From contig OZ234494.1 in the NCBI GenBank assembly GCA_965153455.1, forward strand, positions 22,196,001 to 22,260,000: a stretch of DNA of 64,000 nucleotides, read 5' to 3'. Under the pieces are notes generated by a model. The model was not told where the DNA came from, made no database searches, and saw only the letters and a program-made list of their open reading frames with translations. The DNA comes from Sphagnum compactum. Lineage: Eukaryota > Bryophyta > Sphagnopsida > Sphagnales. The translations under genes and the position numbers were made by a program. Positions 47,102-59,600 of this stretch are shown one piece after another (within the stretch, counting starts at the first letter, position 1; each line of letters opens with the position of its first letter).

Positions 47102-50100
47102 TGGCTTTCAAAGAAAGATAACACCCATGACTATTGCAATTTGTACCACACTGTTGGGCGGTTATTTGATTTTTATTTTTATTTTTTAAATCTCGCATTA
47201 AGTTTTAAACCCCAAACCCTAAACTCAATCTTAAATCAATTTTTTGAAGTTTTAAAAATCAAAGAACCTTGAGTTCCGAGTTTTGGAAAAAAAATGACGA
47301 AACCCTCCAAGAATCTATGGTTTCCGGCAAAAGATTTAGCAGTTTATATAAGGTTATTTGACCGTCGCTTGGATTTTTTGAGAACTAGGGTTATGTATCG
47401 TCATCGGTACTTAGAATGGTTTTTGAGAACCATGGTTGGATATTAGAAACGGGTCTTTTGATATTTCTGATACCGTGGTTAAATAAATGTTCAGAACCAC
47501 CGGTTGGTTATCTGTGCCATTTCAAAAATACCCATCAAACACTGGTTTTTTTGTACAATTTCAAGTGCCAAAGAAAAAACAATGACAAATTTACTCTATT
47601 GTGAGGATAAAATATCATTCACTTATAAACCTTTTTTATTAATAACCCACTTAGTCCTAACTTTTGTGTACTAAAAACCATCTCCAATGTACATGCATCT
47701 ACTTACTTACTTAGTTGTCACCTATTATTGTACCTACTTGGATGGAATTAGCAGGCCTAAACATTGATGACATAAAATAAAAATGTGTATAAACATGAAT
47801 GCAACATAGTAACTAGGTATATGGAATTTATTGACCACACGAATGCAATTCACCATATGCAAGAAACTTTACTTTGTTGAAATTGAGTTCATGGATGAAA
47901 TTGATTCACCAAATATTGACGGTAATGTGGATGAATATTGACCTCAAGGATGGTTATTTTCATCCACGAACTCATTATATTTCATCCATACTGTGAAGTT
48001 TCGTCATCTCGTCAGCCTCATTAATTTCATTCATGTGGTGCATTCATGAACCAATGTTTATCATGATCAACGCCTAGGGGATTTGTTTTTACCTCTTGTT
48101 GTATAAGTATTTGACTATATTTGCACTAGCAAGCAAATGATTTTCTAAGTCAATGTGCTATTATGGCGTGGTTAGCAAAGGTCATTAAAAGCTTTTCTCT
48201 ATCAATGTTATAATAGGCAAAAATGCAAGTAATTGCGTTACATAATGCCCAAGCCTCATCCATTTAAAATGGGCCATCGTTGCCAATGAAGTCTCTTCTA
48301 GGCTTGGCACTCTTTCAAGATTCCTTCCCCTCTCTTTGTCTAATTTGCTTCATGCGACTAGGGAAGGGTTTAGGACCTAGGCTTGGGTTTTGGATTTGGG
48401 TGGGGACCTTTTCCTCCTTTCTGTTTTTTGGCATTGTCTCAACTTTGATGGCATGAGGGATGGATGATGACCAAGTCTAGGACCATGGTTTACCAAGTAA
48501 CCAAGTTCCAGTTACTGCCAAAAAAACATAAAGTGCGTTATTGGGTTTGTGGTAGTTGCCATTCTATTGGTGTGTAAGCGTTCATGTGTTGCAAGTTCAA
48601 GAATTGAATTTGTTTTGTTGGGGCATAAGGATGTTGTTTGGAACAATTATATGTGAAAAGGGTACATGAAAGTCTAGTGCATAATTGGAAAAGATACGAT
48701 TTTTAGGTTTGGGTTTTTAAAAAGAAAAATAATTAGAAAAAACCTATGGGCATAAGCTTATATTTTGATAAATGAACTTGTAAGGAGTTTGGCAAAAGTG
48801 GGATGATACTTAAACAAGTAGACTAAAAAGGTGGACAATGGAATATTTGATCCATCTCGATGTGGAACATTTGTTGTGTGTAATTGTATTTAGGCTATTT
48901 GATATTTGAGAATCTTATTAGTGCATCATTGAATTGCAAGTTGTTGATTAATGGTGGTGTAGTTGTTGAATGTATTATGTTTAACAAAACAAAGGTGCTC
49001 TTTAAGTGCAATGATGTTACCTACATGAATTTTTTGTTCATTGTGTTAGATTTCAAGTCCTTTCCTTTCTTGGTTACACATGTTCAAGAACATTTCTTGG
49101 AAGATTTGATTTTGTATATCACAAAAGGTTATCAACTATTGAGTTCCATTGAAAACATTTGGCTACAAAGGTTAGTTCAATATGGTTGGGATGTTTTTTT
49201 CAAAGATGTGAGAATTCAGGAATGAGGTATCCCTAACGTGGTTAGTTCAAGACCATGGAACATTGAATGGTCTTCCTACCCTTGTTTAAACCATTATAAT
49301 GATAACCACATTTGATTTGTGGATGTCATGGGGAGGATTTGATAGTGATGAATTGCATCAACAACAAGTGGAACTATGTCATATCATGATAGGCATCTTC
49401 AACATTCATTAAACATCGAGAGTCAACATGGCTTTAAAATTTAAAAAATTACTTGTTTGTTTTGATTTGTGTGACAGGGTAATCACAAATAAAAAATATG
49501 AAGGTGCCAATCTAAACACCCTCATGAATGCCTTAACAAGCATTGTTTCATGTGTTCTATTGTTGTTGGTAAAAACCATATGTAATTACTTGTTATGGGC
49601 ATGCAATGTCCAAATGTTGTCAACATGCCACTAACAATTTGAAAGTGTGTGGTGAAATGAGTGAAGTTTCAATTAAAGATTTTTAAATTTCTTTATAAAA
49701 GACTATAACTTGCACCCAAAAAAAAAGGAAAAGGTCAACAAGAATGGGTTAAAGCTTGTCACACAATGTGTCTTAGAAACCAATCTTGAAGGTATTGCTT
49801 GTTGTCCCATAAATTTGTTGCAGAAATTTCCATGTGTTGTATGACTTATGACAACATTCCTCAACCATTAATGGATTCGATGAATTTATGTAAATTGAAC
49901 AATGTATGCAATTCTAGTTTATATAGGTTGGGGACTTTAACTTTGGACTACAAGCTTTTAACCATCACATGAAATCTAAAATGATTAAACTAATGAAACC
50001 TTTCTTGGCCTTTGCATCTTCATTTTAGCCCCAAAATGTACATAACATACTACTTTATGCATGGAGGACCTTCATTTCAAAAATTTGCAAGTCATAATAG

Positions 50101-52290
50101 ACTTTATGGGCCTTGAATTGGCTAGATGGAAATAGTAGCAAATATGATCTTGCGAAGTCTTCTTGCCTTTCTGTTGATTATGTCCAATTTATTAACACCA
50201 ACCCCTATTAGAGTTGAAATTCCAAATCTTGTTTTGCTCACATTGGGTGTTTTTTGATCCCTAGCTTCAACAAAAGAAGTTGCCATAGGGTTTCAAACTA
50301 AAAGTGTCACTTTTTCAACACAACCAAATACCATTACAAGTTTTCAACCCATTAAAGTGTTGGGCATAACATGAAAAAGAGTTTCCTTACATTAGATTAT
50401 TTACATATCAAATCATGGGATTGTTGGCTTGCATATTGAAACCAAACAAATCTTCAAGATGGTCAAAGTTATCACATGTTTGAAGCAGTTTTGACTTGGT
50501 ATTAGAAATTTGGACAAGATTATGTCAATTATGAAGAGTCGGCCTAAGGACGCTAGATCAAGTTGCATTATTGGTGAAAGTTTCAAAACCATTGAAGAAT
50601 GTACCTAGGTTGAACACCACATGCTTGAAAACAATAAAATTTGATTATAGATTTTGATCTATTTAAATTGGACTTATGTGGAACATTAGGTTAATAACCA
50701 TGAATTTCAAACAAGAAAAAATCCTTACCTTGCCTTTTAATATTCTTGAAATCAAAAAATTGTTTGTTTCATTCATGGATGGTTATAATTGCCATTTCAT
50801 TTCTTATGTCATTGATGTTCACTAACATGGTGTGATGTTGATGATGTGTGAATATGGAGGTTGCATGTTCACAAGAAACCTCCAACATGGGTAGAATGCA
50901 TCCATGATGAACTAGGAATTTTTTTTAATGAAGGCATTTTGAATTTATAGAGTTTTGCCATATGACTATTTGTTATAATTGTTGAGGTATGTTGAATGTT
51001 GATAGCATGTACAAACAATTGGCCATGTGCAATGGGTTTGTGAAGGGCAATTGTGTTGGGGTGAAATATTGTTGTTTTTAATGCCTTTGTTATTGTTAAG
51101 GAATTTCTTTTGGTTGTTTTGCTTCTTTTTTTAATGTCTTTGTTGTTTTTATGTATTGTTTTTATTGAAGTAAACCTTTTATTATTGAAGCATTGTGTCC
51201 AAAGAGCTTCAAAGTTAAAATCACATAGTTTGATGTCAAAAATATGCCTTGAGTTGAAGTTCTATTTATTTTGGGATCAAATGATTGAAGCATGAACGTC
51301 ACATTTGTTTTCTATCAATTGAACATTAATTTATGTACAATTTATGTCTTTCACCTAACAATGTAGGTTTTGGTGCTTGGTATCTTTTTGTTGTTAGATT
51401 GAATGGGTAGAAATGCATTGTGTTTATTTATTTTAATCTTATTGATTTGGATGTGGGATCACAATATTGCAAAATGGTTGTGGGCTTGGTATTTGAGAGG
51501 GATCACATGTAACTTTGTGAAATTGAATGTTGGTGTTTAGGAGTCTACATTTTTATATGTTTTTTGTTTGAGTGTTTATGTATTTTTTGGTTTTTGCATT
51601 GGTTTTGCTTATGCTTCATTTTGTTCTTTGTGTGTGTTTATGCATGTCTATGTTCATATGGGTTGTGAGACCAATCCAAGAATGCACTCTACACTCTACC
51701 TAAAAACTAAAGTTGACAGCATCCAACCTTATGCGACTGAGTGTCCAACATCAACTTCCCACATTAGACACTTATTCCTCGTGTAAAGGCATGTTACAAC
51801 AATTAAGATATCTTATAAGTTGATGCACAAGGTTGATGCAATATTTTTGAGTAGTTTTAGTTGAAAACAATTGTTTTGAGATAACTTCACACCCATTGTT
51901 TTCCCATGGACCTTATAACTTCCAATTGACTAACATTGCAATTCATATGCTTAATTTTTGCATTTCATACACGTGTTTTTGCATAAATAAGGGTTGTTAT
52001 GAATTTGGTCATCTATGCACATGCCTAGATTGATGTCCATAAAACATTTGACCAATTGATGTGTATGTTGCATGCCCATGTGTGAAAATTTCAAAAATTT
52101 ATATGCCCATGCCCAAAAGGCCTTAATTTGTTAAAAATGTCATAAGCCCAACCCTCCCATGGTATTAATTTGGGTGCAAATGGGATAATAGGAATCATAA
52201 AAGTCCACAAGATGTTAATTATACTATAATGTGATACCTTTAAGGAAACTCCCCCAAAATATGTCATGTTTAACAAACATTTTTTCTATC
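47102..52290. other. Long AT-rich region without recognisable gene
   Basis: A plus-strand frame of 113 codons (48884-49225) and others at 49428-49634 and 51568-51786 look superficially protein-like. They have no known domain, and stops interrupt the neighbouring sequence in every frame. They may be remnants of a degenerate transposon, but I cannot identify it. A telo-box word (AACCCCAAACCCTAAACTC) lies at about 47210. Confidence 0.4.
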
Positions 52291-55200
52291 CTACTTAAAT
52301 TGCCTATTTAACCTACCCTAACTAACCTACCTTAACTTAAGTAAACTAGGTTAAACTAAGGCCTATCTAAACATATCTATAGCCAACATACATCTTCATA
52401 GGTTTATCTGTAAGCCTACCTAAAGGCTCTAAGCCTGCACAAAATAACAATGCACACACAATCTGTCCAAATTCATTATCTATTTAACAAGTTGGAGTTT
52501 GTTCACTCCATCTTCTAGTAATTCTATAAGGTTTTTTTGTGGTAACTTGGTCAAATTCATTATGGGTTGTTAGCCTCTCTTTTATCACACCTTAACTAAT
52601 AATTCATGAATTTTTTCATGTTTGGTAGCAAATCATACCATAACCTTTAAATTATTTATTTATCATTTTCCCCCCTTACTCATACCCAATTTGAAAAAAA
52701 TCAACATTTTCACTGTTGTTAAGTTTTACTAAGGGTATAATGCAGGTATGTTTCCATGGGTGTATTTATAAAGTTGTATTTAGTGTATGCATGTAAGCAA
52801 ATTAACTACCTACCTACCTTTATATGTTTGTCGAATTACCTAGATTATGCTACCCACCTATCTACTTATGTTTACCAACTTATATAGCTTAGGTAACCTA
52901 CCTAACTAATGTAGGTTACCTATGTATTAATTCATTGATGATTAATTAATTATACTAATTACTAATTAATTGATAAATAATTGTCAATAAATAATATTTA
53001 TAGTTAATATTTCATAATTATTAATTATTAAATATTTTATTTAGGAAAAAAATTAATAACTTATAATAAGTTAGTTATTACTTATATATCAATTATTTAT
53101 TAATACAGATATTATTTATTATTGACTATTTATGAGCTATTAATTCATAAATATATAATTATTATTATTATATAAGTATTAATTAGCAATGAATTAAATA
53201 ATTAAGTAGTTACTTACTTACTTATCTATTTAGTTATATAATTTACAAAATTAAAAAGGATGAAAAAAATATGAGATGAAAAATTTAGTTGCAACTTAGT
53301 TTGCAACTAAATTGCAACTAGAAATTTTATCCCATATGTTTTGTCCTCCACTTCCATCTTGAGAATTATAGAACGAAGAAGTTTTGTCCTACATTTTCAT
53401 ATTAAAAAACACATGTCAACTGAGATGAACCAATCCAAAGAGCTTGACCCTAAAGGTCAAAATTAAAATAAATTAAAATTATTTAGCTATTTCTTTAATT
53501 TTCCTAATTACCTAGGTAAGGAATTAAGTAGTTTAAATAAGCACTTATGCCTACCTACTTACTTGCCTATTTACCTAGTCCAACCTACCTACCTAGACAT
53601 TGATTTTAATTTGCTTTGGCCAAAATTCAAAAAACTACCATGTGATGTATTTGTATTATGCCATGTGTCGCAATCTGAAACCATTTAAAATAAATGATGA
53701 AGATTCAATCTTGAATTTTCAAACAAAATTTTCCCAAACCTTTTTCATTTGTCACATGGCAATATGTAAGTTGTACACTTACAACTAGTGTTCGATCCAA
53801 CTTGTCTAATGCAACTTGACAATTTTTAGTAACAAACTTCATTTGCAACTAAAAATTATACTTTCAATAATACAAAAGGAGGATAAGGGGACTACACTTC
53901 TAAAACTCATTACAAAAGAGTTAGGGTTGAACAATTTCAAATAAAATAAACAATTTCAAAATAAAATAAATTCAACCCTAACAAATGTTTTTCTTTGAAT
54001 GCACCATCAATCAAAAATCTACTAACTAGCACACTTACCTTTGCATAACAACAAAACACTTATTATCCAAACTTTGCTTTTATAAACCCCAAAATGGTTA
54101 AAGGGTTATGATGTCCAAAACTAGGTTAATTATTATTTTTTAACTAGAACATTTAACTAGCTTAAGAATTATGCTAACTAACTTATCCTAACTAGGATTT
54201 TACATAGGCTACTATATCCATTGTTTGATACCCATGCATAACAATAAAGGTTATGTAACCTACCTAGGGGCTACCATAAGCTAGTTTAGGGGCTATGTAA
54301 GTTAATATAGGGTACCTAACTCATAGTCTACTTAGTTAGGGCCTATTTAGGCTACATCAATACCTACTTAGGGTCTACCTATGCTACCTAAGGCCTACAT
54401 AGGGAAAACATAGGTTTACATAAAAGTTACATTTAAAGCCTACATATGAACAATATAGGCTTAAAGGGCTATTGGAAATTACCTAGGACTTACATAGTTG
54501 GGTTGTGTTGCTTATATATGGTCTACCTAGGGGCCATGTAGGCTACCTAAGGTTGCCTACCTACTTATTTGCAACACACCTACCTACCTCTCCTTAGTTA
54601 CCTATAGTATATTTAGTGACATTTTAAAACCAAACCTATCTATTATAATGAAACTTGATGATTATGTAATGATCCTATAATGAAATTATTTTAACCAACA
54701 TAAAAAGAAGTCTTGGGTTTTTTCACTACCGCCCATTGCAACTACTTGTCCAATTTGACCACTATTTGACATATTATCATCGTGCACAAATAGCAAATGA
54801 AATTGTTTGCTAATTATTTATGCATAATTTCCATAGTGAAAATAATGATTACTTTGTTCACTAGCACTAGATTTTTTCCTCCATGTTGAATTTTATAATA
54901 ATCGGAAAAAACATTGACATGAAAAATATCTCAACCCTAAACTCCTTGCAAGAATGGTAATATTGTTTAGTCGTTCTTTTAACAACTTTTCAACTATTAA
55001 CATCTAACACACGTTGAATCAAGGTTTGATAACAAGTGGAAAATGTTACTCATAATGTTATGAGATAACATTATGAGAAAAATGAATGTTTTGTAATTAA
55101 CCTTGTCATTCAATTTTTGAGTTGTAGAAAACACTTGCAACTCACTGTATTTATATGCCGTGAGTGTTAATGAACAAGTTGCGTGAATTGTAAAGTTACA

Positions 55201-55660
55201 ACTCACCATATATATGGTGCAACTCATTACAACTCAAATACAACTCATTCAAAACAACTCATTCTCAATTACTATGCAACTCCATTATAATTGCACCTAT
55301 GATGTCATACTGACATCATTAATTGTCATCCATTTATTAAAATCTAACATGTGGCATTATGAAAAAAATTCGACATAAGTTTTTTTTGAAATATTGATCT
55401 CCATTATCCATTATGATTATTAATGATGGTTTGAAATTATGACACGTGGCACAATTTAAAAATTGCCACATGGCATATTAGTTACATTTTGGAAAAAATA
55501 AAAAATAAAAGTTAGGTTTTGGTAGGTCTTAAGACCTACATACCTACATATTTACCTAAGACCTACCTACTTACTTACATAGGTAGGTAGAAAAGTAGGA
55601 CCTACTTACTTACCTAGGTAGGTAAATAGGTAGGTAAGTAAGTAAAAAATCACAACACTA
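52290..55660. repeat. Degenerate tetranucleotide landscape (CCTA/ACTT words)
   Basis: Variants of CTACCTACC, ACTTACCTA and TAACCTACC recur many times across about 3.3 kb in both orientations, mixed with AT-rich runs of TTAATTAAT (about 52925-53230). A few stretches form exact short arrays, such as TACTTACTTACTTAT near 53214. This looks like an old microsatellite that has expanded and decayed. No gene is seen. Confidence 0.65.
55540..55650. repeat. Imperfect inverted repeat of GTAG/CTAC units
   Basis: Within about 110 bases, CTACCTACTTACTTAC runs (55562, 55597) face GTAGGTAAGTAAGT runs (55618-55649), and TTACATAGGTAGGTAG sits between. The pairing is repeat-driven and imperfect but could form a long stem. 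Confidence 0.7.
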
Positions 55661-58600
55661 AATGCACTAAAGAATAACCATGAATGTTTTTAAAAAAACT
55701 TATGTTTTACCTTTAAATTTAAGCTTTTTAAAGTTCATCCCAAAATGGCACATGTATTTTAATGTGATAACATAAGAGAACAAGCCTTTTTATAAGTTTG
55801 TAATAGGGGATTCAAAAACAAAACATATGGGTTAAATCTTTTAGTTGTTTAGTCATTACAAATTGAATTACAATTATAACATTTAAGTGATCAAAGCAAG
55901 CTAGATCCAAGGGGAGGGCTCCATTGTTTTTGGTGTTTAAACAAAACTTGAACCCCTCCTATTAGCACATTTGGTGCATTAAAATTGTAAGAAAAATAAT
56001 AAATTTGAGAAAGTTATGGCCCTTCAAAATAGAGGGGGGGGGGTCAAGAACTTAAAAAAACAAACCATTGAATGCTACAAAGGCCGATTCCGAAACACCA
56101 ACAAAATTCCTTATATGTTGTTATTAGAGTTCCAAGACGATTTGTAAAACTTCAAGTGGCGTTCTTAAGACATTTTAAATCATTTAAAATGAATAATTTT
56201 TAAAAAAAACTATGAAGTTTGAAAGTAAGAGGGGTCTAAATAGGAAAAAAAAGGGAAAAAAAAATGTTCTATAAGTTGGAAAGCTTATTTATCTTCTTGT
56301 TATTTTTTCATTACTCCTTTTCTTTACATTTCAAAGGTGATTTTTAGAACTTGAAGTAGGGGTCCCATAACATTTTAACTCACTCAAAATGAAACACATA
56401 TGATGAAGATATAAATAACTGATGAATATGTATTCTTATTAAATTATAAGTAATTGTATTATAATCATAACATAATTGAACAATAGTACTTTAGTAATGG
56501 TGCACTAGTGGCCGTACTAATTGTATCAATGGGAATCATAATCAAAAATTAGTTGCAAATGTATCCCATAATGAATGGTGGAAATGTGGACATGTGGACA
56601 TGTGGCATGATCGCATGTATCTACATTATACATTAGTTGCAACATAATTGCTACTTTAGTGAAACATTTATAATAGTTCCAAAATAGTTGTCACATGCAA
56701 CTATAATGCAACTCTTTAAAAAGTCAAACATGGTTGACTACATATGTATGCATGATGTATATAAATTACCATATTGAAAACCCATTTTCAACTCATTTGC
56801 AACTATAATACGACTAACTGATTTTTTGAAGTGGCAATTTATTTATTAATATACCATATTTTAAAAAGGATAATTACATAATAGTTGTAATACTTAAAGG
56901 ATAATTGCATAACAATTTTATATGAGTTTTTTTTTAGTTTTTAGTTACAATGGATGTGATTTCTCATAATGAAAGCTACACCTTGCACTTACACAAAAAA
57001 TCACCTTTTAAAAAAAAAATTGTTAATGTGAAAATTAAGGCAACATTTAACTTTATTTACACATTGCACTATAATGGTTAGTGATTTTTTTTTACATCTT
57101 CAACTATCAACATGGTACATGAATTGAATTGTACATTTTTATCATGTTGAAACCATTGTTCATGGGTTGCATTTTACATTTATCATAATTTAATAAAACA
57201 CATGCAATAACTTATAAAAATTTCACATCTTTTGAATTATCAACATTTGCACATGAGTTGAATCATTCATTTTGAATGTGTTAAATTCATTATTATCTAA
57301 TTGCATTTTGCACTTATCATAGTTTCTTAAAATGGATGTATAAAAACTTGGTATGTTTCACATTTATATTTGAATTAAAAATTAAGTCAAAATGTTCATA
57401 TATACAAAGTCTAATGTCCATGTAAACCTTTATATTTAAAAAAACTAATGCTCAAACTTGTACATTTACATATATTTATATTTATATTTATCCTTTAATT
57501 CATTCATCATTGGATAAGTTTTTTATTACAAATATTCATGATGCCACAATAACAAAACCTCAAAAAACAATCCTTGAATTATTTTTCCATTTTATCTTTT
57601 GATGTATGAAAGATACAAATCCTAGCTAGTTTTTTTTATAATTTTTTTTGGATATATTATTATTTTAATTGTTACCATGATTCAACATTTGTTTTTAGAA
57701 TTTTTTTGTTACAAGTTTATGTTTAAATATTTAGTAACAAAATTTTTGTATGATTTTTAAAAATAAAATACAGTAAAAATGGTGATTTCATAATAATGAC
57801 ATCAATGAATTATTATTATTAAAAAATTTAATTTTGTGGTGTTGTTCAAATGATGATCATTGATAAGAAGATTAATTATGTTTTGGCTATAGACAATATA
57901 TGGAGACATTAGTTTGTGAAAAAATTTCTATATTTTGGCTACAAGTCTTAGAACCTATTATAGAATTTTAATATATATATATATATCATGTTGATGTAAC
58001 TTTAAAGTAAATTTGATGTTGGAACTATTTATGGTTTTAACATTGAAATTATTATTCATTATGAATAATCTTTTTGTTTTTTCAAATTTGTGATCTCAAA
58101 ATGTTAACAAAAATTCATTGAACTTGCATTATTTTCATTAGGGGTCATTCAATCTTGGAGTTCTAAACCATATGCATCAAATAAGACATTTTTTGGAGTG
58201 TATTAAATGATTGTTTAACCTATTGTTTTTCATCCTATTATTAACGTATTTTCTAAATATACACATATTTAAACCAATATATATTAATAATAATGATTGA
58301 TTATTAATTATTACATAATCTATATTAACTATAATATATATTTCAAAATAAATAATACCATATTATAAAAGTAACTAAATTTCCCCAATAACTAATATAT
58401 AACAACTTATATTTTTATTCACATATTTCCCTTTTTTTAAAAAGGAATAATCCCCCTCGAGATTTTTCTTTGAATTTTCATTATTTAAAAAAGAAATTCC
58501 CCCAAAAGAACCACCAACTTGCGAAACTTTCCCACCAAACATAAAACAAAAAATATTGTTGACTAGGGAAGGGGGGGTAATCCAACTATCTAATGCCAAT

Positions 58601-59435
58601 ATATCACCAAATTATGTTTCTTTTATTTCTACAAAGGTAAAATGTATTGCTACATTATTAGAGAAAATATATATACAATATGTTGTGATTCTTTTTTCAA
58701 AGTTGTGTAATTAGTAATCATTTGTATTAATATATAACTAATGTTGTTAAACAAATATGATGTTGAAAAAAATGGTTATATTGATTATTTAATTATTTTT
58801 TCTTCTAATGGCCAATTTTTGCCAATTTAAAGGGGGGGCGGGGGGAAATCAACAATGGTTTTTTCCAAAAAAAATCAAATTTTGTCAAATTTAGAATTGA
58901 TATTTTTTCAAGGTAATCTTGAAGGATTTAAACAATTTTGCAACTCCATCATTTTTATATAAGCAAATGTGGGTAAAACTATTTATGGGTAATTACAAAT
59001 TGAATAACATTGTAATATATATATATATGTACATAATCATATTTATGAAAAAAAAAACTTACAATTTTTCAAAAATTGAACATATATTTTACACAACAAA
59101 AATATCTCTAATAAAGATTTAATTAAAACAGCCTTGAATTCACGTTGAATTGAATCCCATTTATGAAGATTGTAAATGGATTAAGCAAAAAAAAATGATT
59201 AAAAAAATCATAACATGTTATTTTAAGTTGTTTTTTTGAACCCTTCAAATTGCATAATTATAAATTATAACTATTTTCATGAACAGATTATTGAATAAGC
59301 TTCAAGATCATGTGTTCATTTGTAACATTTCAATAAATTTTGAAAAGAAAATCTATGTTGAAGTTTGAATTTTTAAAAATAGTTTCATGTTAAAGATAAT
59401 AAAGTTAAACTTTCTTTTTATTTTATCAAAGTTTT
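55661..59435. other. Very AT-rich region without recognisable gene
   Basis: Only short frames; long A and T runs, (TA)n pieces at about 57972 and 59013, and G runs of eight or nine at about 56033 and 58833. The word TTGCAACT and its variants recur between about 53270 and 56830. No gene or RNA is supported. Confidence 0.45.
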
Positions 59436-59600
59436 GAAGTGGTTTAGTCGTGAAGACCTTGGTGCATCTCCATGAAATCTTGGGTTCAAACCTTGACGAA
59501 TGCATGCATCAATGTATGTAATGTGTATATACATTGATGTGTCATGTATAACTATGGTATATGAAACATGTATGATGATGGTGAATATCTTCAAAAAAAT
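59436..59600 (+). mobile_element. Possible tRNA-derived SINE
   Basis: TGGTTTAGTCGTGAAGACC at about 59440-59458 resembles a pol III A box, and GGTTCAAACCT at 59483-59493 resembles a B box. Their spacing of about 35 bases is as in tRNA-derived SINEs. The tail contains ATGCATGCATC and ATATACATTGATGTG words. No cloverleaf can be drawn, so it is not a tRNA gene. End points are uncertain. Confidence 0.45.

Noticed and set aside
48884-49634. Candidate gene formed by plus-strand frames of 113 and 68 codons
   Set aside because: No known domain, no splice model that links them, and stops in all frames between them.
59436-59510. tRNA gene
   Set aside because: Box-like words are present, but no acceptor stem or anticodon arm can be formed, so a SINE-like reading is preferred.
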